Assembly: GCA_021234155.1 (NCBI GenBank)
Contig: JAJEKV010000041.1
Location: 1,924,447-1,988,446 of the forward strand
DNA length: 64,000 nucleotides
From: Isoetes taiwanensis
Lineage: Eukaryota; Streptophyta; Lycopodiopsida; Isoetales; Isoetaceae
Reading direction: 5' to 3'
Under the pieces are notes generated by a model. That model had not been told where the DNA came from. It worked only from the letters and a program-made list of their open reading frames with translations, and made no database searches. Positions 21,401 through 37,559 of the stretch are shown here, in pieces (the stretch's first letter is position 1; each line of letters opens with the position of its first letter). Made by a program: the position numbers and the translations under genes.

Positions 21401-23368
21401 AAACAATTGCTATAATAATTGTTGTTTGTACCACTGGTACCCCGACTTCTCTCTTGAAAACCTGACATTAAAAACAATCCCTCCTCCCCCTCCCCCTCCC
21501 TCTCCCCACCCCCGATTATTTGAGAAAAATGAAGAATTGTTTGGAAGGGATCATGATACACCTACTTCAAATCGTTCAGTAGTAATGAATGCAAATCCCA
21601 GTTCCATGGCTTTACTTGAAGTTGATCAATCACGGATATCTATTGTCTTCCTAATGAATTGTCATATTTCGAACGGATTACATGAATTAATCACTTATCC
21701 CATTCCAATGAATGATTATGATTCTATACAGTTCGTATATCCATAATTTGCTGGCGAAGACACTCATTGACAAGGTAGGATCAAACCCCCCTCCTCCCCT
21801 TAAAAAAAAGAAAAGAAAAATCAAATCGAACTTGGACAATATCGATTAAAAAAGAAAATAGAAACTAATAATTAGGCAATTAGCACAAAGTTTGGACACC
21901 ATATTTTCCAAGCTTTCTAAGACAATAACATCCCATTATAGATATGCATTAAACCCTATCCTTTGCATGACATAAAAATGCAATAATAAGAATAGAATAA
22001 ATTCTTACTAAGAATGCAGGGAAAGCCAAGAGAAACAAAGACAAAGGCAAGAGAAACAATTTTGGATGTCATGGTTGAAAGCTATAAAAAGGGATCAAAT
22101 GACAAAATATATTGAGCATCATTGTTAAGACCTGCCATAGCCAACTATAAAGAAGCCAAAACCTCTAAAGAAACAATGCCTTGGCCTGGAAATATTCTAC
22201 ATGTTCTAACTTTCAAATTGGTCACCTAATTCCAATGAGTCGGTGAAATGCTCTAACTTGCCAATTGGTCACCTAGTTCCAATGAGTTGCTTCTGGACAT
22301 ATGCAACATGGAAGTTGGATCACCATTTCTCATTGATGGTTAATCTAATGGTACCATGTTGCATCCCCCTCTAAAGTTGGCATTCAACGTTCCAGAGAAA
22401 CAAATTTTATAGGTCATTACCCCGTTTTGTTCTTTCCTCCCGTTTTTGTCCTTCCCCTTCTGTTTTCTCCATCACCCTCTTAGAGCTCCCATAGATCTTC
22501 GTCTTGGAGCTCCAATCAATATATGTTAGCTCTCGCCTAGTATTTCTAGCTTGTGAAGAAGGGTGATTCCTCTGCACCATGTCAAGCTCAAGAAGATGAC
22601 CAATAAAAAAAAATTCAACAAAGAGGAGGGCCAAATGGCTCCTCAGCTTCCATGTTGTCAAATAATGGACAATGGGTCCCTTCCTCCTTTGGTTCGGAAG
22701 GGACCACAAAAAGGCCGAAGGGAGTCCCACGTTCTGGTCCCCAATACATAGGCAGTTCCGCCTTATAAAGGTCAGCCTTGTGGTCAAGGCTGACAATATG
22801 GGACAATTTATGGAAAACCTAGTAATTGAATATCATCAAGGGACACAATTTAATTTTTTTTTTCTTTTTTTTTTTTCGCGTGTTTGCACAAACATGCATT
22901 GAGACTTTGAAGCAATTTTAGAGAGTCCATCTTGCTGCCAGCTAGGGCTTTTGTCCACATAGATCACCGAAGCATCCGATATCATCTAGCGCTGTGAAAA
23001 CCTAATCGTTGCTGAAGCATTGCTTCACGTGAATTGGAGTAATTCAAATTAGGAACGGCATGTCAAACGATTTCGACAAGACGAGTCTTGGAGATGTTCG
23101 ATGCAGGCAAACCTTTATTTGGTAAATCGATTTTAATGATGAAACCCAGCTACGTATCTTGAGATTCCGACTTATTGGCATTAATTAAAAGATCCAAGTG
23201 TTTTAAAAGGAATCCAAAACGGACACAGATTTTGCCATGGTTTTTCGTGCAAGTCAGCATTCGAAAGTTTCCTCTGTTTAACAATTTCAATTCGTCCATC
23301 AACTTCCCTTTTCTTAACAATTCCTCCTTTCAATGGTTCATTTTCGTTTCTGTTGGTCCCTGGTAATC

Positions 23369-23610
23369 TTTGCTTTTTAAAAATTTGCTTAACCAAAGGT
23401 CCCTTGTGTTCTCACCTTGGTCCTTCCTCCCTTCATTTATTCTTCCTTGGTCCATCATTTCTTTTTGTTCTTTCGTTTTTTTTTTTTTTTTTTTTTTAGT
23501 AGTTATTTTTTTTGCTTTTTAAAAATTTGCTTAACCAAAGGTCCCTTTGTGTTCTCACCTTGGTCCTTCCTCCCCTTCATTTATTCTTCCTTGGTCCATC
23601 ATTTCTTTTT

Positions 23611-23641
<31 letters not shown>

Positions 23642-23645
23642 TATT
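23369..23645. repeat. Two-unit direct repeat ending in poly(T) (copy A)
   Basis: A unit of about 140 bp starting TTTGCTTTTTAAAAATTTGC, and containing CCAAAGGTCCCTTGTGTTCT and TTCCTTGGTCCATCATTTCT, occurs at 23369-23510 and 23511-23645. Each unit ends in a run of about 20-27 T. The copy B counterpart is 46650-46933 with different T-run lengths. Confidence 0.75.
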
Positions 23646-24313
23646 TTTGGAGTCTCCTGGTTTCTTAAGGTTGGCATTACCAAATAAGCATGGGATACAT
23701 GCTTCACCCAAATCTTGCCCTATAAGAGGCTTATGGTTTAGATAAGTGCTCATGTTTTTCTCTAAGGTTTCAATAATATGAAATTTATCTTTCTCCCACC
23801 AAAGACTGCTTTGATGCTTTCCTGCAAAAGCAGGTTTTGTGGTAGTCGAATTGTACTTTAGATGGTACAAGTGGTGCTTGCTACAAACTGATCAATTATA
23901 GTTATTGGTTTGACATTCTTCTAATTGTTTCAGCATTTAGTGAAGACATTCACAACCGTTGTCAAGTTGTCAAGCAAAATTCCCCTCCATGTTCAGTCAG
24001 TCTTGGTCATCTCTTCCATGAATAAAAGAGGAAATGTTGCAGCAGATGTTGCAAAATTTGCAGTGTTTATAGCAGTAGCTTCTCTTAAAGACACAACTTC
24101 CACCAGTTCATGAATAAGTATGTTGCTGCAAGCAGAGGATGCAGTGATGATTCCTTGGACCCATGTAGCAAGAAACTAAAGTCATGGGTGCATTAATTGA
24201 AGTGTTCAAAAATGGGAATAGGGCATGGATTAAGAAGTGACATAGTAAGAAGAGCATCTATGCATGCCTTTATTAGTAAGAATAGTTTGCATATGCTCAA
24301 GTCCCAGACAGAC

Positions 24314-24314
<1 letters not shown>

Positions 24315-24370
<56 letters not shown>
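24315..24370. repeat. (GATA)14 microsatellite (copy A)
   Basis: Fourteen perfect GATA units preceded by CAGACAGACA. Copy B has 15 units at 47619-47678. Confidence 0.9.
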
Positions 24371-24371
<1 letters not shown>

Positions 24372-24724
24372 TGCTTAAATGGATTGCATCTCAAAGAGCT
24401 AGGGTGTAGTGACAATTCAATCTTAGAACCAACAAGCGTAGGTTACATTACAAGCGGAGGCAACTATATGGTTGGTTGTATTTCTAGACCAAAATAATTA
24501 TGCTTTTTCTCTTGCATTGCTGAAGCACTCAAATTATACCAACTAAATTCCTAAGCGAAGTAACCAAACGTGCCTTTGACTAGTTTTTTTTTTTTGTAGG
24601 CAAGTCAATTTGAATTACTTTGTTCCCTGAAATTAAACTCTAAAAGCTATACATCTATCTTAATAACAATTGCCACTACCTTTTCAAAAGACAATGCTGT
24701 TCCCTTCATAAAACTGCTTTGCCT

Positions 24725-28434
<3,710 letters not shown>

Positions 28435-29320
28435 AAATCCATTAGCCAATTATCTTAGTAGCTTCTCTTCAATTTAAAGAAAGCAGGAGAAGTTCCATTC
28501 CATGCCATAGATATTGTTAAGGTTGCTAATTTGTGCTTATGGTATGTAAATCTTAGTACCAACCTTCGTCCACGTGCTCGTTTTAAAATCTAAGTTCATT
28601 TACGAACCTTGCACCTCATACACCTTCAATCTTCAATGAAGACAGTTTTATTTGGTCTAATAGTAAAATATTTGTCTTAGAATAGTTATATCTTTAAGTT
28701 CATGGCCATTCAGAGTCGCATTTAATTTAAGGTATTTGAGAGCATAACCCAATAAGCAATGTTGTTTGGACATGTAAGGTGATTGAGAGCAGAACCCAAT
28801 AAGCAATGTTGGTGTGATGTGTCCATCAGATGCGGCTGATGTTGGTGTTGTGTTCATCAGATGCTCAACACGAGACTGTTACGTCAGTTACTCCTAAGGC
28901 ACGTACCCATGTGGGCACCTTCCCTGTTGCCAACATGCAGGCTTACCCATGCCGGGGTGATATCAGAAGAAAGCCCTTGACTCATGGTCAACTAGGGATA
29001 TCAAGAGGTAGTCCAAATATGCGTGTTGTATATGTTAGTCACATTTATATACTTTTATATGTTTATACGTACATGAAACCCAAACCCTATATATACGATC
29101 ATTGTGTCTTTCATACTTTCATCTCCTCCTCCATCGATCTGGGGGCCCTCCTAGTGCCTCTTCTAGCAGTTTCGATGACCTCTAGCAGCATGATCTTTCA
29201 TCATGAGCACCTGAAGGTTAATGCACCTCCCCCATTTTGAGCTTTACTAGCTTAGAGTCTGATTGTGGATCTGTGGAGTGATGTCTTACATTTTAGATGA
29301 ATGATCTAGTCTATTGATCT
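28435..29320. other. Region upstream of malic enzyme (copy A)
   Basis: This holds the 5' flank of the minus-strand malic enzyme gene. The repeated phrase CCCAATAAGCAATGTTG occurs at about 28748 and 28795. A TATA-like run CCTATATATACGATC lies at about 29084 on the plus strand, followed by pyrimidine-rich sequence. It might be a solo LTR or promoter of a lost element. No gene recognised. Copy B: about 51742-52620. Confidence 0.4.
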
Positions 29321-29325
29321 TATTC

Positions 29326-30765
29326 TTAGAGCTCTATGCATTTGCATTCATAAAAGGATCTGGTAGATAGAATTTGGCCAGATTGATGTGCACTTATCCT
29401 TTCAGCATCAAGAAGGTTTTGTGGCCTTCGAACATGAGGAGATCCTTCTTTTTCAAATGGACCAGATGGTCCATCCATGCCGAAGCCAAATGAAAGACTC
29501 TCTTTGCCAAGTTTTCTCAAAACTTGGATAGATTGCTAATAGCACCTGTTGGCTATTCAAATTGCAGCGAAAAAGGTCTTAAAGCCACAACCAAGCAGAC
29601 CTGACATGTTGACATAGGAAGAAGCAATGTTCAATCATCTTGTCCCTCGATGCACAAAAGGGACAAACTCCACACTGCTTTTTGATGCACCCTAGGAATG
29701 ATCAAAGGCACTTTGCTGAAAACCTCTGCAGCAAGTAGGATCTTGTACATGGAATTCACCAACTTATCTATTTTGACACGACCATGACCTCCCAAAGCTG
29801 GGGGGGAGGGGGGGGGCATCGATCTGTACTATTGGAGGAAGAGCTGAAGATACTTTCTGTTAAATAGCCCCGTCCCATCTTAAGAGGAGGGAGTTAGCAA
29901 CTGCAACTGTAACTGCATCTAAGTATTACACCAATCATAAATCATACGTACACCTGCTAGCGCTGAGTCAATGGATGGACTGAAGCTACCAGAGAACCAC
30001 CATCCAAAGGGATTCACCAACAACTCGCAGCAGTATAAGTGTGTGCAAGTTGGTGAAAATGAAACATAGGCTGTACAATCTTTCATGCAATAAGCAAGCC
30101 CTTGAGAAAAGCAAAAGCATTAGGGTATGTTATTACTGGGCAAAATAGTGCCCGAGGGAGGAGTGGCCTAATAGATGGAGACCCAAAAGAGATACACATC
30201 TATAAAGGCTGATAAACAAGATGGGAGCCTGGAGACTCGTCCACATTATTCACAATTCTTCAAATGATCTTGGAGATCATCTTACTTTGCAAAAGAAAGT
30301 TGATCATCCTAAGGCTGCCAAAAGGCTTTGCAACACCCAACTGACTTTGACAGCATCGCCATCCCATGTCCCCCCACTTCAAATGAAGTTCTTCACAAAC
30401 CTGATTATGACCTGCACTTTTGACTGTGATGCTATGAATGAAGCCCTATACACATGTGTGCTGCTAAGGACTGACTTGGCCACAACAATTCTCGTCCTGC
30501 CATGGATGGCTTAACAGTGGGCCACCAAAAGAGACGCTTTTCTAAACCCTTAATCACTGCCTCCCAAGCAGCTCCAGATGAGATATGAACATAGAGATAC
30601 CAAGAAGTTTGGTTGCTTTACCATGGGGAAGAACCTTCCACGAAAAAGCAATAACACATATGTAACTGGAGAGCCCAATGCCCATATTGTCATACACTTT
30701 TGGGCAAAATGCCGGTGGGTTACAAATAAACGCTGACGCAAAGACTCCAAAGACTCAAAGCCCAA
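29326..30765 (-). pseudogene. L1-like LINE-c fragment, minus strand (copy A)
   Basis: Minus-strand frames give, from right to left, FRGRFFPMVKQPNFLVSLCS (about 30660-30600), a WEAVIKGLEKRLF-type segment (about 30570-30530) and GRVKIDKLVNSMYKILLAAE with FSKVPLIIPRVHQK (29790-29680). The last piece continues into CPLCASRDKMIEHCFF (about 29660-29620), the zinc-binding RT-associated domain seen in plant L1-like LINEs. The 3' part (29520-29326) matches the LINE frame at 60808-61026. Multiple shifts; not functional. Confidence 0.6.
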
Positions 30766-30986
30766 ATGCCCATAAAGTCATACACTTTGCCAACCAATAA
30801 AGATACCGGACGCGGCTTTTTGCACCCCACCAAAGATACTTTTTGCCCTTTGCCAACCAATAAAGATACCAAAAGCAAAGAAAAAGAATCCAAAGAACAA
30901 GATGGCATTCTATAAATTTTGCTAATCTGCCCTCAAAACAAGGAAAGACATATTGACTATAGACCTCCTATGACCCATTGTTCATA

Positions 30987-31770
30987 GGAAGGAAGGAAGG
31001 AAGGAAGGAAGGAAGGAAGGAAGATTCTTTTATCGTCCGCGGAGGCCAATCAACCTATGGGACCCAAATTACACGGGTGTAAAGAAGTCCGCTGTTACCC
31101 TGATTAAAACACCCCTTAAGAGGGGAAAACCGTCGCAGAAGAACAAGCCGGCCGGTACCGCATAAATATACATATACACATGAATTCCTAAGACTCGATA
31201 GACGCCGGGCGAGGTGAGTCCCAAATCCAAAACCTCCGGAGGTAGGAGCCAAGGGATCGACGCTACAGACGAGTAGCCAGGCAAAGGCACTGTGTCGCAC
31301 CAAGAGAATATAGCGAGCCCTCAACCACTATAGGTCGGATACCTGGAAGGCATGGCTTTAATCCTCAACAACCCCCAGCGGGCAACACTGACAAAGCCTC
31401 GCCCCGGCGGCTCCAACCCACCCACCCGCGCCTCAAGCCGAAGATGGTGGGCCCCCGCTCGAATGGACGCTGATGGTCCCGCGCTTCTTCATGGGCAACC
31501 GAGAATGTGTAGAGCCGTGGGCCCGGAACCGTGGTGGGGTTTATGTGCCGCTTGTAGTGTGCCACCTTTACCCTGCTCCAGAGCATGGTGGTCCCGCAGC
31601 TTCCCCAGAAACAAGAGTCCAAGTAGCCCTCACCTTATCCCTACGGCTGCCTCGTGGTGCACTGGACGCACCTATGGGAGTCCATGCAAGATCCCTTCTT
31701 GAGCTGCAAGTGAGACACATACAACAATCCACAGTTGTAAACATCACCGGAGTCAATGGGCAACCCTGAT
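30987..31770 (-). mobile_element. LINE-a 3' fragment with (TTCC)n tail, minus strand (copy A)
   Basis: Read on the minus strand, 31622-31365 encodes VKVAHYKRHINP, matching VKMAHYQQQINP of LINE-a at about 11374. 31150-31080 encodes a RRFSPLKG segment matching RFFPRKP near 11815. The end CCTCCGCGGACGATAAAAGA then precedes nine TTCC units (30987-31023 on plus). It is a 5'-truncated copy of LINE-a in reverse orientation with a different tail. Confidence 0.75.
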
Positions 31771-32792
31771 GGATGCTGCAACCATTTCACTTAGCAAGGG
31801 TGTGTGTCTATGTTCGGATGAGCCACAATTCCATTAGGTGAAATTGCCTAACCATCACCATACGTTGATGAAAGAAGGTCAATTATTTTTTGTCATTTAT
31901 AGGTGTTTAAGTGATTTTTGAGGGAGAAAATAGAGGGGAAAACGAATAAGATGTGGGCAAATTTTTTTATCAATAAAAAACTTGTTATAATACTACACAA
32001 TTGCATGAATCGAATGTTTTTGTCAATCTAGTACAAAAACTAAAGAGTTGATTGGGTCGAACCAATTACCAAAGATTTTGACCTCAAAATATGTGAATGT
32101 GAACATCAAGGTAAACCAAGAAGTACATCCATAAATAGATCAAGTATAGGTGAAAATCTTTTATATGTCCTAAAGGATTCTCTTAAAATGTTTTATGCAT
32201 GCCAAAGTCATTGATGACAAACCAACCAACTATGTTAGAATTCACGTACAACAAACAAAGTTAGGGGCCACAAAAAGTTCCTTTTCCACTTTTTGTTTTT
32301 GTATGATTTATTTATATTTTAAACGACCCATACATTTGAAAGTGCCATGGTCCCATAACCATAATGCGTTTGCAAAGCTACAAGGTGGTAAGAAGATAGA
32401 AATGGTTGGTGGAAAACGAAATGAATCAGATCACAGATCACAGATCACGAACTTGATGTCGAAGACAAAGAGATCATATACATATACTTGTTGTTAGAAC
32501 TCATAAAGGGTCTAGTACTCATGAAAGGTCATTATATTCTAGATATGATATGATATGATATATGTGGGCCATGCATGGGAAAGTAAGCAAGGGCCTTTTT
32601 GTATATTTGCTTTTTATTTAGACCAAGTTTCTCTTTCCATTAGTTGCTCTTTTGAGTTACATAGGTAGTAAGTCAATTGTGGAAAAGTAATGATAAGTTG
32701 CAGGTATGCACAAGTATATTTAAATATGGGAGGAAGCTCTACACAAGGGGCTTTTTCTTCTCCCCTTGAGGATCAACACCAAAGACATAATC
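31771..32792 (+). promoter_or_regulatory. ALDH3 upstream region (copy A)
   Basis: About 1 kb of AT-rich DNA between the LINE-a fragment and the ALDH ATG, nearly identical in copy B (55141-56157). A TATA-like stretch GTATATTTAAATATGGG lies about 70 bp before the ATG (32713-32729 here; 56079-56095 in B). A triplet of GATCACA (about 32428) and a (ATGAT)n-like run GATATGATATGATATATG (about 32546) are present. No gene recognised. Confidence 0.45.
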
Positions 32793-35646
32793 ATGGAGGA
32801 ATTGGCTAGTGAGTTGAGGATAGAATTGAGGCCGGAACCACAAGGCCGCGGAATGGAGAGTTCAGCAGCTAAAAAATGCACTCAAAATGATGAAAGAGCA
32901 AGAAAGAGTCATCCAGAATGCTGTGCAGGAGGATATAGGCAAGCACCCTTTGAGACCTTCACTAACGAGGTAAGATTCGTTTTATGTAACATTAATTGCC
33001 ATTGCAATATGCCTCTTTGCAATATGCTCTCTGTGGACGATAAAATCAATTCAATTCAATTCAATTCAATTCAATCTAACAGCATTTTGAATGAATTGGC
33101 AGATTTACCTAGTCCGAAGCTTTGCAGAACTCGCAGTTAAGCACCTCAGCAACTGGATGGCTCCTGTCAAGGTAACGGTGGTATAAAATTTGAAAGATTA
33201 GATGTTGAATGAAACAAAAGAACAGCAGCCTTTTCTTTACTTTCCATTTTAAAACCTTTATAGTGAATTATTTGCAGGCATCAACACCGATTCAGAGCAT
33301 TCCATGCTCTGCTAAGATGGTTGCAGAGCCCTATGGAGTGGTGCTGATAATATCGTCTTGGAATTTTCCATTTCGTAAGTTTCTTTGATTGGTCACTGGT
33401 TATTAAATGTGGATTCTTAAATGAGAGAAAATTTATGACAGTTCTGTGCATGGATCCTGTGCTGGGGGCGATTTCTGCTGGAAATACTGTGGTGTTAAAG
33501 CCTTCAGAGCTAGCACCTGCAACATCAAAGCTACTAGCAAATCTGATTCCCAAGTATATGGATAAGAGGGCAATTCGAGTGGTGGAAGGGGGAGCATCTG
33601 AAGCAACAGCTCTGCTACACCAGAAATGGGACAAAATCCTCTTCACAGGTTAAACGTGCTCCTCATATTCTGTGTACAACAGTAGAATTAAACTTTTTGT
33701 CGCCATGCTTTACAGCTCAAATCCAACCCAGATAGAGAAAACACATTTTAGAGTAAAATCTTTCTATGTGATAGTAGAGTTGATTGAATGCTGGAAATAC
33801 TATTTTTTTTTGGCTGGAAATACCACCTGGCTGATAACATGATAACAGATAAATGTTATCCAGAAATACCACCAAAAAGTCCTGAAATACCACATCCCGG
33901 ACTCTAAATACGGACGTCCTGTGTTTTCAGGAGCCAGAAGATTGAAAAATCGTGATGGCTGCAGCTGCGCAGCACCTCACCCTGTGCTTCTGGAGTTGGG
34001 TGGAAAGAATCCTTTGTTTATTGATTGCATTAGCGAACATCAAGGTCAGAATCTGGTGTGCCCATGCATGCTTTCTGCCTTTATTTATTTATTTATTTAT
34101 TTATTCACAAGAGTTTCCTCTAGGTTGCAGCCAGACGGATCGCCCCAGGCAAATGGGGAGCTAACAACGGCAGGCATGTGTCGCCCCTGACTATGTCCTC
34201 GCTGAAAAGTCTGTTGCAGAAAGCCTGGTAATTTCTGTCCTGGTTCATCACGGACCCAACTTTAAGTTAACCCATTTTCACCCAACCGTAGCGGTAGATT
34301 CCCTTTTTTTTTTTTTTTTCCTTGGCCCACAACTTTATTGCATTTCTTTTGTTTACCTTGAGCTTTTCATTTTATAGCATTGTTGTAAAGTTGGTGGGGA
34401 AAGACCCACTTACCCACTTCATCTTGAGGGCAAGATCCATCTAGGTTGTTGTAACTTGTCTTATAAGCTATGGCTTCCATGAACGTTAAAATACCAATCC
34501 ATCCATCCCATTGTTGGGCAAAATTCGGGGAACACTAGAAACCAACCGGTTGAAATTGAAAATTTTTTAATAAAAAGTTAGCGGATCATAGATCAAAGTG
34601 TCCATAGAAAATTTTACGATAGAACCTAAAAAGTTTGCCCAACATTGATCCATCCATATCCAAGTTTTAATCCTCGTTATGGAAATGACCTACTACGCTT
34701 TTTCATCCATCCATATCCAAGTTTTCATCCCCCATTATGGAAATGACCTACTACCCTTTCTTGTGTAGATTACCAACCTCAAAGATATGCTCAAGGAATT
34801 CTATGGAGAAGATCCACAAAAGTCCAACAATGTATCGCGCATCATTAATTCTGCTCATTTCTCGCGCCTTTCAAGCTACCTAGCTGAGGCTGGAGTACAT
34901 TCCAAGATTGTACACGGCGGTCATCTAGACCCTATGCACAAGTACACATTTTCTATCCCTCCCTCCCTTCAATTTGTGATCAACTAATGGTTATATGTTC
35001 CAGCTACATTTCTCCAACAATATTGCTAGATGTGCCTCTCAATGCAACCATGATGAAAGAAGAAATCTTTGGGCCTCTACTTCCGATTATAGTGGTATTT
35101 GTTGTTTTGCATCATTAGTCATTGTACACATGATGTGTGGCTCACCTTATGCATTTATATCTATATTGTGTAGGTAAGCAATGTAGACGAGGCCATTTCA
35201 ATCATGAACTCGTATCCCAAAACCATTGACCATGTACGGGTTTACAAAAATAGCTCAACAAAAGATAAACTTATCATGAAAACATCAGCAGGTTCTATCA
35301 TGTTCAATGATACAATTGTCCATGTGAGTATCTTTCTATCTTACTAAGTACATTCCCCATTGAGTACTAAATCATTTGAATATCTTTCCAGTTTGCAAAC
35401 GCCAGGAATCCCACTTGGAGGTGTGGGATTTAGTGGTATGGGTTGTTATCATGGCAAACATTCATTTGAGGCATTTACTCATAGAAAACCAGTGATATAT
35501 AGGTCCTTTTTGAGACGTAACAGCTAGATACCCCCATATTCATCTTTTCGAGAAAATGTAATTCGACATGTTCTTGGAAATGACTTTGTTGGAGCTTTAC
35601 TAGCTTTAATTGGGATCAAGAAAACCACATTGACTATTATACATAA
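32793..35646 (+). pseudogene. ALDH3-family aldehyde dehydrogenase, copy A, with frameshifts
   Basis: The ten exons are 32793-32969, 33103-33171, 33278-33374, 33442-33648, 33931-34044, 34124-34227, 34769-34941, 35004-35094, 35174-35323 and 35392-35646. They match copy B. Single-base differences break the frame: exon 1 lacks one base at three places (about 32826, 32850 and 32949). Exon 5 lacks two G and reads GCATTAGCGAAC for GCACAGCGAAC. Exon 6 lacks a G just before the catalytic Cys (AACAACGGCAGGC). Exon 9 has a gain and a loss, and exon 10 has changes at its start, at GACGTAAC and near the end. All splice sites are intact. It is either a young pseudogene or the same gene with sequencing errors; the second seems likely because the changes are mostly one-base indels. 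Confidence 0.8.
33033..33075 (+). repeat. LINE-a-type 3' terminus with (AATTC)n in ALDH intron 1 (copy A)
   Basis: GTGGACGATAAAATC is followed by five AATTC pentamers. The core equals the LINE-a 3' end at 11914. It is probably a copy truncated to about 20 bp plus tail. Copy B: 56402-56446. Confidence 0.55.
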
Positions 35647-36429
35647 AACAAGAAGAATATTTTAAGTATGTATAATAAAGATTATTAATGGAAAATGTAT
35701 ATATAAAGGAAAGTCAAGTGAATTGAGCAAATCCACATTGTGTGATAATGCTTTCTTTCATGTTTACTATTATGAAATTACAACATATACATACAAGCCA
35801 CTGCATTATATAATTCCCCTGGCCCTTCAGCCTGTGACCCACCTAGAATATTCCATCCGAGGCTAAATCCTAGCCACCAAGATGGAAACCCTAAAACTGG
35901 AATGCCCACAAGACAAAAATATAAAAAAAAAAAAGATTGAAAATGTTAACCTTGAGCTACTATCCACATTAGCAAAATAGAACATTCTATAGAGTAGAAC
36001 TTGAATGCATAATGGTCAATGCTAATCTAATTTTACACCTAAAAGCAGATGCCCCCTAACTCAAATCCACAATAAAGAAAGCCAATTAGCAAGCGAATGG
36101 CTTTTTGAAATTGAACCCAAGCATTTCCACAAAGCCAAAAAATTGAAATCATACCTGACATATTTGTATGCGCCCCTCAAGTTGACCTACATTCCAAGTT
36201 TTCCAAACCTGCAAGTTGAACATGCAATCCAATATTGACAAGGCAAATCAAACCATCTGAAATTTGTAGATATAACAAAATAGGCCGACAAAGGAAGTCG
36301 TTATCACCCCTATTTTCGCTTAATTGTCTAGACTACATAAACGGCCCAAATGGTCGCTTCTATGCATCAATTATTTTGAAGTTCGCCAAAATCAATTTTT
36401 TTCCTTCGCATCAATTTAGAATCATGCAT
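35647..36429. other. Downstream of ALDH, no gene (copy A)
   Basis: AT-rich sequence after the ALDH stop, with an AATAAA-type signal at about 35673. Copy B (59026-59800) is very similar. A short frame in B (59428-59616) is not supported in A. Confidence 0.5.
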
Positions 36430-36617
36430 AGTGTTTATGTTAAAAGAAGCTGGAAGCTGGCGCATTATGCCTAAACCTGTAAATGGGATGATTCACTTTC
36501 TTCCGTATGGGCAGCATCTCAGTTTATGTGGCGATTCTCAATAATGCCTTTATACCGTGTCTGCCTCTATTCACTCAGCCTTTACAGAGGTGCATTTCCT
36601 CAGTTTCCATCCATTAA
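36430..36617 (+). pseudogene. LINE-d fragment cut at the A/B junction (copy A)
   Basis: The sequence corresponds to 59805-60014 of copy B, which encodes a post-RT LINE segment. Here it is more degraded and stops at 36617, where copy B starts. Confidence 0.6.
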
Positions 36618-36654
36618 AAGGTAAGCCTCGCATATAAAAGGACTATCTGACGCA

Positions 36655-36870
36655 AAGTAAACATATGCGCCGCTGGTCTTAAGTAAGAGGGCTCAACATG
36701 CATGCATTGCATGTCATAGCAGTGTGAAAGACTTATTTGGCCGCCAAGAAAAAGGTAAATATTTCACCTTACAAGATGTTGGGTAAAGAGGGGCTCAACT
36801 TGTGCATGCATGGATGAATGTGTCATGCAGCATGTGCATGCATTTAATAATGCGTGCGCGTGCATGCAAA
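36655..36870. repeat. ATGCATGC-rich repeat (copy B)
   Basis: This is the counterpart of 13073-13290 with many small deletions; GCTCAACATGCATGCATTGC is retained near 36690. Confidence 0.5.
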
Positions 36871-37064
36871 ACCATAAGGGTGGAATACAAACTAACAGAA
36901 ATACAACTCTAAAAATACTGTTGGATACCCTCACTAAATACAACATGATCGGATGCAAACCTTAGCAAAATGGTGGTATTACATCATTGAACGTGACATC
37001 TCACTATCGAAATTGAATCATTGAATTAAAACCCCGGACCCCAATTGTTTATGTTATTGATGGG

Positions 37065-37465
37065 GCATTCAACAACTCGATGTCCGTACGTATTGCCCAC
37101 ATCTCAGCGTCTGGGGGCGGAAAACATCTTTAATAAGCTATGGGACAAAGCATTGTGTCATAGATACAATGATCTCGACTTATCACGGTATGAGGGACGA
37201 CCTTAGGTAGAATGCATTGAGAACCTCAAGGTATGAAGGACCAGAATGCCAAATGTTGTGCTTCAAAATGCACTAGTTCTTGGCTAAACTCATTATAGTA
37301 AAAGTACATTTAGCGGTTGAATGCTTTCAAAGAATACAATGTGAAGGCATAAAACCTTAATCTTGTAGCGTGGTTTAGCCCGGCCATGGTAATGGACTTC
37401 TTGCCCTATTGAAAAATGAAAATACAAAGAAGGCTTACAACGGATAACTTTTATTCTCAAGTGTC
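37065..37465 (+). pseudogene. PPR-protein gene remnant (copy B)
   Basis: This is the copy B counterpart of 13535-13945. The GGAAAACATCTTTAATAAGC start of the repeat is kept at about 37117, but further indels break the frame. No independent coding potential. Confidence 0.5.
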
Positions 37466-37559
37466 TTAAAACCAAAATAATAACTTATTTATGCAAAATA
37501 GACAAATGTCAAAATCCGGGTAAAAGTCCGTAAATAATAAATGATCTTCTGGAAAGGCA

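Larger units (their letters stand above)
21401..24724. other. T-rich spacer between LINE-b and malic enzyme (copy A)
   Basis: There is no gene I can support. It contains a 73-codon frame at 21528-21746 that is almost unchanged in copy B (44842-45064), long T runs near 22855-22877, 23476-23497 and 23617-23643, a two-unit direct repeat at 23369-23645, and (GATA)14 at 24315-24370. Weak minus-strand frames at 22407-22806 and 24000-24300 are not recognised. Confidence 0.5.

Noticed and set aside
23417..23668. Phe-rich plus-strand frames, and Lys-rich frames opposite
   Set aside because: They are translations of poly(T)/poly(A) runs in the two-unit repeat.
24315..24370. Regular repeat considered as a CRISPR-like array
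   Set aside because: Uninterrupted 4-bp units with no spacers in plant DNA: a microsatellite.
24230..24415. Minus-strand frame rich in Ile-Tyr-Leu-Ser repeats
   Set aside because: It is the translation of the (GATA)n microsatellite, not a protein.
28830..29240. Plus-strand frame of 136 codons upstream of malic enzyme
   Set aside because: It is not preserved in copy B, has no recognisable domain, and includes a TATA-like low-complexity stretch.
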